From the IMG/VR virus record IMGVR_UViG_3300032285_003623, positions 1 to 47,789 of that record: a stretch of 47,789 nt of DNA. One strand, written 5' to 3'. Source of the DNA: a virus. The translations under genes were made by a program, and so were the position numbers. A model generated the notes under the pieces. It ran no database searches, was not told where the DNA came from, and was given only the letters and a program-made list of their open reading frames with translations. Positions 1-8,700 of this stretch are shown piece by piece (the first letter of the stretch is position 1; each line of letters opens with the position of its first letter).

Positions 1-927
1 AACCCAGAACAATCAGCACGATTCTTGGACTATATGTTCGATGCTACCGTAATTGGTAAAGTTGCACGTACTGTCCGAATGAAGGCTGACACAACAGAGA
101 TTGATCGTATGTCTATTGGTGAGAAGCTTGTAAAGCTTGCATCAGAAGGCGAGAATACCGCATCAAACAGCGGAGTAACTTTCTCAAAGATTTCTCTTTC
201 AACAAAGAAGCTTCGCATGGATTGGGAACTTTCAACTGAGTCTCTAGAAGACAACATTGAAGGTGCTGATCTTGAAGATCACATTGCCAGAATGATGGCA
301 ACACAGGCAGGTAACGACATTGAAGATGTTATCCTTAATGGAGATACAGCTCTTTCAAGCGATGCTCTTTACAAGTCATTTGATGGTGTAGTTAAGAAGG
401 CAAAGACAAGCGGTCACGTAGTCGATGCAGCTGGTGCGGGAATTTCTCGTGCAGTATTTAACTCAGCACTTAAGGCACTTCCACGTAAGTACAAGCAACG
501 TCGTACAGACCTTCGCTTCCTTTCAGGATCAAACTTGATTCAGGATTATCTATACAAGACCTCTACATCAGAGAATTTTGTTAACCCACAGGATATTGCT
601 TCTGGCATCATCCGTGGTGATGTCCCTGTTCTTGGTGGTCCAGCAGGTTATGTAGCTCCATACGCTTTTGGTATTCCAATCGTTGAAGTTCCATTGCTTC
701 CAGAAACACAAACTGGTACATATTCAAGCCCATCAGGTTCACATGGTGATATCCACTTGACATTCCCAAATAACGTTGTTATTGGTATCAAGCGTGATGT
801 AACTGTTTACCGCTTCTTCTGGCCACGTAAGGACTCAATCGAGTACACAATGTATACTCGTGTTGGCGTTCAGATCGAGCAAGCAGATGCTTGGGTAGTT
901 GTAAAGAACGTTAAAGTCGCTTCCTAA
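1..927 (+). CDS. Major capsid protein, HK97-like fold (5' partial)
   Basis: The reading frame is open from base 1, so the gene begins upstream of the window; 308 residues are visible and a TTG at 25 is an internal leucine codon rather than the start. The length, the N-terminal stretch beginning NPEQSARFLD, and the place directly before connector genes match HK97-fold capsid subunits of tailed phages, which assemble the icosahedral head. Arginine is written mostly CGT, unlike the AGA-rich genes nearby, which fits a very abundant protein. A strong intrinsic terminator follows at 951-985. The portal, protease and scaffold genes that usually precede it are outside the window. The assignment rests on sequence character plus context; I cannot see the fold directly. 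Confidence 0.85.
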   Translation, partial: NPEQSARFLDYMFDATVIGKVARTVRMKADTTEIDRMSIGEKLVKLASEGENTASNSGVTFSKISLSTKKLRMDWELSTESLEDNIEGADLEDHIARMMATQAGNDIEDVILNGDTALSSDALYKSFDGVVKKAKTSGHVVDAAGAGISRAVFNSALKALPRKYKQRRTDLRFLSGSNLIQDYLYKTSTSENFVNPQDIASGIIRGDVPVLGGPAGYVAPYAFGIPIVEVPLLPETQTGTYSSPSGSHGDIHLTFPNNVVIGIKRDVTVYRFFWPRKDSIEYTMYTRVGVQIEQADAWVVVKNVKVAS

Positions 928-950
928 TTAATTAGAATTGACTTGCAAGA

Positions 951-985
951 AAGGCCCCCAATTAATTTTGGGGGCTTTTCATTTT
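951..985 (+). terminator. Intrinsic terminator after capsid gene
   Basis: GCCCCCA (954-960) pairs with TGGGGGC (969-975), extended by AAG/TTT with one G-U pair, around an 8-base loop, followed by TTTTCATTTT. It ends the capsid transcript, separating it from the connector operon. Confidence 0.9.
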
Positions 986-1004
986 AATTTAACAATGCTA
1001 TAAT
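976..1004 (+). promoter_or_regulatory. Extended -10 promoter for connector genes
   Basis: TGC-TATAAT (996-1004) is a consensus extended -10. The -35 at 976-981 (TTTTCA), 17 bases upstream, is weak and overlaps the T-run of the terminator. Predicted start near 1011, leaving a short leader with an AGAGGAG ribosome site before the ATG at 1034. Confidence 0.7.
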
Positions 1005-1033
1005 TAAAGAACCTAGAAAGAGGAGAAATAAAT

Positions 1034-1426
1034 ATGTCATTTGACACATTAAAAGTAGCCGAGCTAAAGGCAATTGCAACAGATTTTGCAGTTGACACAG
1101 AAACACGAAAGAATAAAAAAGATGTAATAGCAGCACTAGCTGAAGAAGGCGTCACATGGGATGTATATCAAAGTACTTTGCAAGCAATTGAAAAGGATAC
1201 AGAAGAAATTGAAATTCTTCCAAAGTTTGATCCAAAGGCACATGCCGAGGGAACAGTTTTAGTTAGAATGACTAGAGATAACTTTAGATATGATATTCAA
1301 GGATATACTTTTACTAAAGATCACCCATTTGTTGCAATGCCAGAAGATGATGCTCAAAAAATATTTGACTCAGAGGAGGGTTTTCGTTTAGCGACACCAA
1401 AGGAAGTTCAAGACTTCTACAACTAA
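1034..1426 (+). CDS. Small head protein with Rho-N/SAP-like N-terminus
   Basis: 130 residues. The first ~45 residues (L-x-V-A-E-L-K-A-I-A ... K-x-D-V-I-A-A-L) have the two-helix pattern of Rho N-terminal / HeH / SAP-like domains, which bind nucleic acid or act as small docking modules. The rest is acidic and unrecognised. The ATG has a good AGAGGAG site 8 bases upstream and its own extended -10 promoter. Proteins with this N-terminus are common between capsid and connector genes in actinophages and are usually annotated only as hypothetical head proteins. Its exact role, possibly capsid decoration or head-tail connection, is inferred from position alone. Confidence 0.55.
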   Translation: MSFDTLKVAELKAIATDFAVDTETRKNKKDVIAALAEEGVTWDVYQSTLQAIEKDTEEIEILPKFDPKAHAEGTVLVRMTRDNFRYDIQGYTFTKDHPFVAMPEDDAQKIFDSEEGFRLATPKEVQDFYN

Positions 1427-1442
1427 ACGTTAATATAAATTA

Positions 1443-2390
1443 ATGGAAATATTAGTAGGAACAAATTCACCAATAAAACACAGGGTATTTTGGAAAGGCG
1501 AAACTGTTAATGCAGATAGCCTACCAACTGTTAACCTATATGATTCTATATCTAATACGTTAGTATATTCAGATACAGCAGAAGCATCAGAGACTGACAT
1601 TGGAGTTTATAATTTATTTCCAGATTTATCAATTACCGATTCCGCAAAAGAATTAAAGGCTGAATGGGTTTATGAAGTAGAGGGATATCCTGTTTCTAAA
1701 ATACATGATGTTTCTATTATTCAGCCATATACAGACATATCTCAATCAATAGATTCCCTTGGACTTGGATCAGATTATTCGGATCCAAATCATAAAACTT
1801 ATTCAGAACTTATTGATGCAGAAAAATATGCAAGAAAAGTAATTGAAAAATATACTCAGCAAAAGTTTTATATTTATGAAGATACATCAGTTGTTTATGG
1901 CGCAGGTACAGATGTTTTATCTCTTCCAAATAGAATAGAAAAGATAGATCAAATTTCTGTAAATGATATATTGCTGATTGATAATATAAATAATGTAAAT
2001 AATTGGGGAATACCAGTACAAATTACAGAAAGTAATTTTGGTATCAGAGTAAATAGAGCTAACATGCTTGATAATGCTGTATATACGGCTAATGGTATGG
2101 TGCCTCCAACTATAAATGATTATGCTGGGTTATTTAATAAAGATGCAAGATACACAATAACTGGAAAATACGGATGGTCTTCTGTACCATCAGATGTTGA
2201 AATTGCATGCATTGAATTAATGAAAGATTATTTTTCAAAAGATAAAGTGTGGAGAAATAAATATATTAAAAGCATATCAACCTTTGACTGGCAATTTGAT
2301 TTTAATAGCTCAACCTTTTCTGGTACAGGTAATAATTATGTAGATCAATTATTACTTCCTTATGTAACAAGTAAAATGGTGCTTATTTAA
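1443..2390 (+). CDS. Head-tail adaptor (connector) protein
   Basis: 315 residues. The C-terminal two thirds, from about residue 105, look like head-tail adaptors of the gp6/gp15 type: a helix with A-x-x-Y-A-R-K-V-I-E-x-Y-T-x-x-x-F, then a beta region with an L-S-L-P-N-R-I motif, then a late helix (A-C-I-E-L-M-K-D-Y). Such proteins form a ring beneath the portal. The first ~100 residues form a separate beta-rich domain with a W-x-Y-E-V-E-G segment. The start has no strong ribosome site; the gene probably depends on translation from the preceding gene, 16 bases upstream. The stop abuts the next ATG. Confidence 0.65.
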   Translation: MEILVGTNSPIKHRVFWKGETVNADSLPTVNLYDSISNTLVYSDTAEASETDIGVYNLFPDLSITDSAKELKAEWVYEVEGYPVSKIHDVSIIQPYTDISQSIDSLGLGSDYSDPNHKTYSELIDAEKYARKVIEKYTQQKFYIYEDTSVVYGAGTDVLSLPNRIEKIDQISVNDILLIDNINNVNNWGIPVQITESNFGIRVNRANMLDNAVYTANGMVPPTINDYAGLFNKDARYTITGKYGWSSVPSDVEIACIELMKDYFSKDKVWRNKYIKSISTFDWQFDFNSSTFSGTGNNYVDQLLLPYVTSKMVLI

Positions 2391-2816
2391 ATGAATAATC
2401 TTGTTGATTCTATTTTAAATATGAAAATGGATGTGTATATTCAACAAGATATACAAGACCCAGATACTGGGGCTATGAAAAAATCATGGATATATTCTAA
2501 AACTTTACCTTGTTATGCAAAGGGTATTATTACAAACTCTTCCTCAAGAACTGCTGACAAACAATCAATGGGAAATACTTATGTAAATCAACAAATGATT
2601 GAAATCAGAACGGAAGCAAGAGTAACTATTAGAGAAAAAATTACAAATATAAGAGATGCTTTTGATAAAGTAATATGGACAGAATTAAACTATCCAACAG
2701 AAACTCCTACAGTTTTTGAATTAATGGGAAATACTCCAATTACAGATCCATTTGGTGGAGTTTTAGGATATAACTCTCTTGCCCGTAGATCGGAGAATCA
2801 GGTAATTGGACTCTAG
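2391..2816 (+). CDS. Head-closure / head-tail joining protein
   Basis: 141 residues, starting immediately after the preceding stop. The pattern MDVYIQ-x(2)-I-x-DPDTGA-x-K-x-W, a central I-E-I-R-T-E strand and the I-T-N-I-R-D segment resemble head-closure (SPP1 gp16-like stopper) proteins, small beta-barrels that seal the portal after DNA packaging. Position between the adaptor and tail-completion genes supports this. Codon use is AGA-rich like its neighbours. The family call is moderate because these proteins are very divergent. Confidence 0.55.
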   Translation: MNNLVDSILNMKMDVYIQQDIQDPDTGAMKKSWIYSKTLPCYAKGIITNSSSRTADKQSMGNTYVNQQMIEIRTEARVTIREKITNIRDAFDKVIWTELNYPTETPTVFELMGNTPITDPFGGVLGYNSLARRSENQVIGL

Positions 2817-3600
2817 TGTTGCTCTTTTAAGTACAGCAAGCGGTTTAGAAAAACCCATGTCTGGTATCCCATCTGGAATGATACATGACACTTCAGTTGC
2901 ACAAATATCAGCTTTTCTTTATTATCAAGCAAATGTAATAGGCAAATTAACATCAAATAGAGAATTTCAAAATTTATTTAAAACTACTATTTTCAATCAA
3001 ATTAATAAAGACTTTGGTGAATTTATAGATTCTTCAGCAAGAGTAAAGCCAACAGCTCTTCATCATGTCTATGAATGGAATAAAGTAGGTCAAGAAAATT
3101 CAAGACTTTTTAAATTAAATAAAATTGATGAATCAGTAAATGGATTTTCTTTTAAAATAGGATATGATTTTAGTTTATCTAAAACATCAGTACCTTTAAA
3201 AAATAAAAAACAAAAGAAAAAATATATATTTGCAAATAAAGCATCTGTAATGGAAGCAGGAATGCCTATAATTATTCGTCCAAGTTCTGCAGAAAGACTT
3301 GTATTTGAATTAAATGGAACAACAATTTTTATGCCCAAAGGTACATCTGTAACTGTAAAAAGTCCTGGAGGAAAAGCCTCCAGTAATCAATTTAGATTAC
3401 ATTACGGTAAATATTTTGGAGGACAAATGGTTAACCATTCAATAAAAAGTTCGGGCCTTCAAAACATTTTTAACTCAAGATTAAATCAGGCTTTAAAAAC
3501 ACCACTAGGAATAAAAAAAATGCAATATAGCTTCACACCTGGTAAAATTAGACTAGAGGCTGACTATGAGCTCAAGAAAGCCTTTGGAGGAGCATTATGA
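2806..3600 (+). CDS. Tail-completion / neck protein, unrecognised family
   Basis: 264 residues. An in-frame stop at 2803-2805 forces the start to TTG 2806, with GGAG about 10 bases upstream, or to the ATG at 2856. I prefer TTG, which overlaps the previous gene by 11 bases. The protein is basic with a lysine-rich patch near residue 140 (K-N-K-K-Q-K-K-K). It sits where phages encode the neck or tail-completion protein between the stopper and the tail terminator, and ends with an ATGA overlap with the next gene. I do not recognise a domain; the structural role is inferred from gene order. Confidence 0.5.
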   Translation: MDSSVALLSTASGLEKPMSGIPSGMIHDTSVAQISAFLYYQANVIGKLTSNREFQNLFKTTIFNQINKDFGEFIDSSARVKPTALHHVYEWNKVGQENSRLFKLNKIDESVNGFSFKIGYDFSLSKTSVPLKNKKQKKKYIFANKASVMEAGMPIIIRPSSAERLVFELNGTTIFMPKGTSVTVKSPGGKASSNQFRLHYGKYFGGQMVNHSIKSSGLQNIFNSRLNQALKTPLGIKKMQYSFTPGKIRLEADYELKKAFGGAL

Positions 3601-4106
3601 CAACAAATTACAAAATAGATGCAGCTTTTGAGCTTCGTAAATTTTTATGGAATGAATTAAAAGGAAATAATATATTTGATATAAATGAATATTATAGTGA
3701 AAATGTTGGTATGGAAATTATTCCAATCATTCCTATTCAGCAACAACCAGAACTTAATCAATTTTTAAGCGGGAAAAAGCATATTGTATATGATAAGATC
3801 GGATCTTCTTATGAGGATATATGGCTTATTTGTACAGAAAAGATTTTATTCACAGTATATTCAACAGATATATATGACATTTATGAGGTCAGGAATATGA
3901 TGACAGATTTATTCAGAAGAATGGATGAATCCGCCAGAGATGTTAATAAATTTAAAGAAGAGCCAATGCTTAAATTTCATAGTATTCATATTATTGAGTC
4001 TTCTCCAATAACTCCATCCGAAGAGCTTCAGGGCTTCTTATCTGCAGATATAATATTAGAGGTCAAATACTCCAGAATAACTGGGCCAGACGGCAGATTT
4101 GCCTAG
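3597..4106 (+). CDS. Tail terminator-like protein
   Basis: 169 residues; ATG overlaps the previous stop (ATGA) and has GGAGG seven bases upstream. Alternating helix and strand with an E-V-R-N-M-M-T-D-L-F-R-R-M-D helix and a final I-L-E-V-K-Y-S-R strand fits tail-terminator proteins, which cap the growing tail tube and bind the head. Position directly before the tube gene supports this. No catalytic motif. Family assignment is by context and length. Confidence 0.5.
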   Translation: MTTNYKIDAAFELRKFLWNELKGNNIFDINEYYSENVGMEIIPIIPIQQQPELNQFLSGKKHIVYDKIGSSYEDIWLICTEKILFTVYSTDIYDIYEVRNMMTDLFRRMDESARDVNKFKEEPMLKFHSIHIIESSPITPSEELQGFLSADIILEVKYSRITGPDGRFA

Positions 4107-4107
4107 C

Positions 4108-4136
4108 TTGCTTTTGGGGCCATTATACACTAAAAT
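4108..4136 (+). promoter_or_regulatory. Promoter for tail tube gene
   Basis: TTGCTT (4108-4113), 17-base spacer, TAAAAT (4131-4136). No TGN extension. The predicted start near 4143 gives a ~77-base leader containing a hairpin (AAAAGC 4150-4155 with GCTTTT 4163-4168) and AGGAGGT at 4207-4213. Confidence 0.5.
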
Positions 4137-4219
4137 TGGGTAAGAGGAAAAAAGCCTAGCCAGCTTTTGATTTAGATTTAAATTAATATATATATGTTCA
4201 TTTAACAGGAGGTTTTACA

Positions 4220-4960
4220 ATGGCACAGAATACAGGTAATGCAAGAAATATTCTCGTTGGTGCTTCACCACTATTTCTTTCAACACTAGATATTACATCT
4301 GCAGATTACGGCGACTTCGAAGCTGGAGTTGCTAAAGCAGGTACAGCTACAAAGAATAACAAGGTTCCAGCATTCGCAGCTGCAACAACACAAGCAGCAG
4401 GTACATCTTATACAGATACACTTAACAATCTTGATGCAGGTGTAGGACAAGATGGAGCTTACCGTAACGTAGGTTACACAAACAACGGTCTTCAAGTTAC
4501 ATATAACCCATCATACGGTTCAGTAACAGTTGATCAGCTTCTTGACTCAGCAAAGCTTTTCAAGGAGACAATGGAAGTTCAGATCGCAACAGAAATGGCA
4601 GAAGGTACTCTTGAGAACGTTCTTGCAGTATTTGGTCAGCGTTCATCAACACTTGATACAACAACAGATGCAGCTAAGAAGGTCCTCGGACTTGCTGGTG
4701 GTGCACTTGGTGAGGCTCCAACAGAGCGTCAATTAATTGCAGTTGGACAAGCTCCAACATCTGCAGCAGCTTCAGCTACTGAGCGTGTATATTATGCACG
4801 TCGTGTTCTTTCTGTACAACAGTCACAGTTCTCTTTGGCTCGTAACGCAGCATCAACATTCCCAGTAACATTCCGCTTGCTTCCATCTGGTGACTCAGCT
4901 CACGCAGGTAAGGAATATGGTTTCATCGTAGACCGTGTTCTTTCGAAGCTTCCAGCATAA
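4220..4960 (+). CDS. Major tail (tube) protein
   Basis: 246 residues. Its own promoter and AGGAGG site, strong terminator and CGT-dominated arginine codons mark a very highly expressed gene, as expected for the subunit that polymerises around the tape measure to form the tail tube. Position between the tail terminator and the tail-assembly chaperones fits. The sequence is Ala/Thr-rich, with a central Y-N-P-S-Y-G-S-V-T-V-D-Q-L-L-D segment and a C-terminal beta region (F-P-V-T-F-R-L-L-P). Assignment is from context, length and expression signature. Confidence 0.75.
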   Translation: MAQNTGNARNILVGASPLFLSTLDITSADYGDFEAGVAKAGTATKNNKVPAFAAATTQAAGTSYTDTLNNLDAGVGQDGAYRNVGYTNNGLQVTYNPSYGSVTVDQLLDSAKLFKETMEVQIATEMAEGTLENVLAVFGQRSSTLDTTTDAAKKVLGLAGGALGEAPTERQLIAVGQAPTSAAASATERVYYARRVLSVQQSQFSLARNAASTFPVTFRLLPSGDSAHAGKEYGFIVDRVLSKLPA

Positions 4961-4980
4961 TTAATTAATATTAATTAATA
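4961..4980 (+). repeat. Tandem decanucleotide TTAATTAATA x2
   Basis: Two exact copies directly after the tube stop codon and just before the terminator. A similar TTAATTA run follows the capsid stop (926-935). Possibly simple AT-rich spacer. Confidence 0.6.
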
Positions 4981-5010
4981 GAGCCCCCCAAGAAATTGGG
5001 GGGTTTTCTA
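4981..5010 (+). terminator. Intrinsic terminator after tail tube gene
   Basis: CCCCCCAA (4984-4991), GAAA tetraloop, TTGGGGGG (4996-5003), then TTTTCT. Same design as the terminator after the capsid gene. Confidence 0.92.
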
Positions 5011-5039
5011 TTGCCATGGTATTTTGAATATGATACAAT
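5011..5039 (+). promoter_or_regulatory. Promoter for chaperone / tape-measure operon
   Basis: TTGCCA (5011-5016), 17-base spacer, TGA-TACAAT (extended -10, hexamer 5034-5039). Start near 5046, then AGGAGG at 5057-5062. Confidence 0.75.
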
Positions 5040-5068
5040 AATTAAGACTAAATCCTAGGAGGATTAAA

Positions 5069-5401
5069 TTGGCAACTACAGTATATGATGTTGAAGAAAT
5101 TCAGCTAGCAAATGGCGTTAACGTTAAGCTTAAGCCTTTAACAATTAAAGAGCTTAGAAAGTTTATGGCAGCCATCAGCAAGACAGCGGATGCAACAACA
5201 GAAGATGAAACACTAACAATTCTTATTGATGCATGTGCAGTAGCACTAGAAAAGCAATTACCAGAACTGGTAGTTGATAGAGACGCATTTGAAGATGTTC
5301 TTGATGTACCAACTATTAACCGCATTCTTGAAGTATGTGGTGGAATTAAGATGGACGACCCAAACCTTCTAGCGGCAGCGGTTCTGGCTGGTCAGAACTA
5401 G
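5069..5401 (+). CDS. Tail assembly chaperone, short form (gpG-like)
   Basis: 110 residues from a TTG start with AGGAGG seven bases upstream; no ATG lies near. Acidic helical protein with the opening ... V-N-V-K-L-K-P-L-T-I-K-E-L-R-K-F typical of siphovirus tail chaperone N-terminal domains. Such proteins coat the tape measure during tail assembly and are not in the virion. It lies between the tube and tape-measure genes, and its tail end holds a -1 slippery site, CCCAAAC at 5359-5365, giving the longer form described next. Confidence 0.85.
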   Translation: MATTVYDVEEIQLANGVNVKLKPLTIKELRKFMAAISKTADATTEDETLTILIDACAVALEKQLPELVVDRDAFEDVLDVPTINRILEVCGGIKMDDPNLLAAAVLAGQN

Positions 5402-5727
5402 ATCTAGCCGCTTTAGAGGGAGAAGTTTTTCTTTTAGGTAATTGGAAGAATTACGAAGAACTAGAAGATAATCTTTCAATGCCAGAATTAATAACAACAT
5501 TTAAAGCAATGCAAAAAACTGAAACTGAAAAACGAAAGTTTTTAGCTTCAATTCAAGGAATTGATTTAGGTGAAAATAATAATGAGGAGGGATCTACCTT
5601 CGAAGATATTAAGCGTAGAGCTTTAGGAATAGATGCATCAGCAGACGATGTAGTCTCATTACAAGGTTCATTTGCAGATGATGCAGGGTTTGGTATTGAC
5701 GCTGGTTTAGGATATTCTATAGAGTAA
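5069..5727 (+). CDS. Tail assembly chaperone, -1 frameshift fusion (gpGT-like)
   Basis: Predicted 219-residue product: 99 residues in the first frame, then a -1 shift at CCCAAAC (5359-5365), reading on from 5365 to the TAA at 5725-5727. The new frame opens at 5350, so fusion is possible only in a short stretch containing this heptamer. Across the shift the peptide becomes a Ser-Gly linker (PSSGSGSG), then a conserved-looking segment with F-L-L-G-N-W-K-N-Y-E-E-L, the second chaperone domain. The C-terminal domain has no good ribosome site of its own. In lambda and most siphophages the fusion is made at a few percent and its T domain recruits tube subunits to the tape measure. The tape-measure ATG follows 9 bases after the stop. 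Confidence 0.85.
5359..5412 (+). promoter_or_regulatory. -1 ribosomal frameshift signal
   Basis: CCCAAAC (5359-5365) fits X-XXY-YYZ in the zero frame (CCA-AAC). After a 5-base spacer comes a structure: AGCGGC (5371-5376) pairs with GCCGCT (5407-5412), and inside it GGTTCTG (5380-5386) pairs with CAGAACT (5393-5399). The zero-frame stop (5399-5401) lies within the structure. Confidence 0.85.
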
Positions 5728-5736
5728 CATAGTAAT

Positions 5737-8700
5737 ATGGCAGAAAATAACTTAACGACGTTTATTACCGCCAATGCAGATTTTTCGAGTTTAAGAACTC
5801 AATTAGCTGCAGTTACTGCCCAACTCGTAAAACTTCAAGAAACAACAGTAGGAACTAACGCAAAGCTCGGCAACCAGATTGCCGTAATGAACAAAGCTTT
5901 CGCCGAGACTTTGCGATCCACTGGACAGTATTCAACTCATTTTGTAACATTAAGTTCAGATGTAGAAAAGTTTGGAAAAAACTTAGATACTGGAAAATTA
6001 AAATTAAGTCAATATTTTAGAGTATGGCAAGATCATACTCAAAAGTCAGGCGGATTAATAAAAAACCTTGCTAAACAGCAAGTAATGCTTGAGCAAGCAA
6101 TCGTACAGCCACTTGGTAAAAATGCACAAGGCATAATGCAATACAATGTTCAGGTTGCAAAAGGTCTTGATGAAATAAAAAATAAAACAGCTTTAGCAAG
6201 ACAAGAAGCATCAATTATGAACAAAGTGATGCTTGATGGATCAAATCAATTAATTAACTGGGGTAAAAATACACAGTGGGCTGGACGTCAGCTTACTGTA
6301 GGATTAACTGTCCCACTAGCGGCGTTTGGTGCTGCTGCACAAAAAGCTTTCTTAGATGCAAATACCGAAATGGTAAGATTAACTAAAGTTTATGGCGGAC
6401 TAGCTGCAACATCTTCATCTGAATTAGCAAAAGTACAAAAAGATGTTGCTGCAACAGCAAAGCAAATGGCATCATCATATGGTGTTGCATATAAAGAAAC
6501 TATTGCACTTGCAGCTGATATGGCAGCTACTGGTAAACAAGGTAATGATCTTATTGCTTCTACCACACAAACAACAAGACTTTCAGTCTTAGGTGAAATT
6601 GATAGACAGTCTGCAATGAAAGCAACTCTTGCTATTCAAAATACATTTAAACAAAATACAGATCAATTAACTCAATCTATTGATTTTCTTAACGCAGTAG
6701 AAAACCAGACGTCTACTAGCCTTCAAGATTTAACAGATGCAATTCCAAAAGCTGGCCCAGTAATTCAAGCTATGGGTGGAAGCGTAAAAGATCTTGCTCT
6801 TTATTTAACAGCAATGAAAGAAGGAGGCATTGACGCCTCATCTGGTGCAAATGCACTTAAGTCAGCACTTGCTTCTCTTGTAAACCCAACTAAAGTTGCA
6901 ACAGATATGTTTGCAGGATTTGGCATTGATTTAAAAGGAATTGTTTCAAAAAATGCAGGAGACTTAACAGGAACTATTCTTAACCTTCAAGCAGCATTAG
7001 ATACTCTTGATCCATTAAAGAAACAACAAGCATTAGAACAACTTTTTGGTAAATTCCAATTTGCTCGTATGAATGCTTTATTTTCTAATTTAGGTAAACA
7101 AGGATCTCAAACACTTAAGGTTATGGACCTTATGAAGGCTAGCTCACAAGATTTGGCAAATGTATCTAGTCGAGAATTAAGCATGATGACAGAATCTGCA
7201 TCAGGTAAATATAAAAGAGCTCTTGCAAGTGTTCAAGCAGATCTTGCTCAAGTTGGAAAACAATTTTTAACAATTAGCACATATGTATTAAGAATCGTAG
7301 ATGGAATTGTTAAGTTCTTTGATAAACTTCCAGCACCTATTAAAACAGCCCTAGGCTTCCTTGGTGGACTTACAGCAGTCGCTGGTCCACTCATCATGCT
7401 TACTGGTGTTCTAGGCAACTTTGTTGGATATGTAATTAAAGGAGTTTTCCACCTTAAATCTTTAATTAAGGGTGGACAAGGATTTAAGCTCTTAACACCT
7501 GAAATTGTTGCAGCTATGGAAGCTGGTAAAGGTTTATCTACAACATTTTATAATGATGCAGAAGCAACTAATATTCTTACAGCAGCCGTAGATACATTAA
7601 CACAATCATTTAATAATTTAGAATTAAGAGCAAATGCAGCAAAAGTTGCAATGAATCCAGCAATTACCACTGTTGCAAATAGTGTTATATTGCCAGGACA
7701 AGCTGCAGTAGAATCTGCTTCAGGTAGAGTTGTAGATAAAAATAATCCGTTAGCTGGAAAACCTTATACAAGACAAATGGCTCATTTGATTCCTGCTGCA
7801 AGCGAACAGCCTGGAACAATTTTTGGAGTTGTCCCAAATCCTGGACCAGTAAATGTTAGAATTGGAAAAAATCCACAAGCTTATATGAATTCTGATCTTC
7901 CAAAGATTCCAGGACTTACTTCTATTAATGGTGTATCTACTGGAATTGTTGCAGAAGAAGCTGCAAAATGGCATGCAATGACTGGTGCATTATCAATGCA
8001 ATCAGAGGCAGAGCTAAAAGTATTAAAAACAGAAGTAAATGCAACAGGAACAATTACAAAAGAATTAGCACAATCTTATCAAGCCTTACTTCCAGAATTT
8101 ACTACAATAACAACGTTGGCTGCAGAAGAAACTGCTGCAATTGTTGCAGAGGTTCAAGCAAATAAAATTAGCGTAGAAGCTGCTAGAGCAAAAATTGTCG
8201 CATTAAATGCTGAAGTAGAATCAATGCTTGCAACTACAACTACTCAAGTTGCATCTAATTTAGGCAGAACTGCCAATATAGAAACAGTTCCTTTAACTAC
8301 ACAACCAGCAGTAGATGCAAATGGAAAGTCTAATATGAAAGAATTATTTCATAAAGGAAAAGTTTCTACTCTTGTGGATAAAATTGCTAGAGCATTAGGT
8401 GGAGTAAAAACATCAGGCGCAGGGTATTCAATTCATACAACAACTCCTAAGTTTAATACTGGTGGAATGATTGAAAACTTTAATGCAGGAAAAACACAAG
8501 TATCTGGCCCAGCATCTATTAAATATGATGATCGAATGGGAAGCGTTCCCATAGGTGGATATGTATTAAATCAAGCAGCATCCATGGATCCAAGAAATGC
8601 CCCACTTGTTGCTGCTGCATCTTCTACGTATAATGGTGGAGGACAAATAACCGCATTATTGACTCCAAAAGAAACAGTATTTGGAGCAGGAATTCAAAAT

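Noticed and set aside
4143-4219. Riboswitch in the tube gene leader
   Set aside because: Only one short A/T-rich hairpin is visible; no conserved aptamer-like core.
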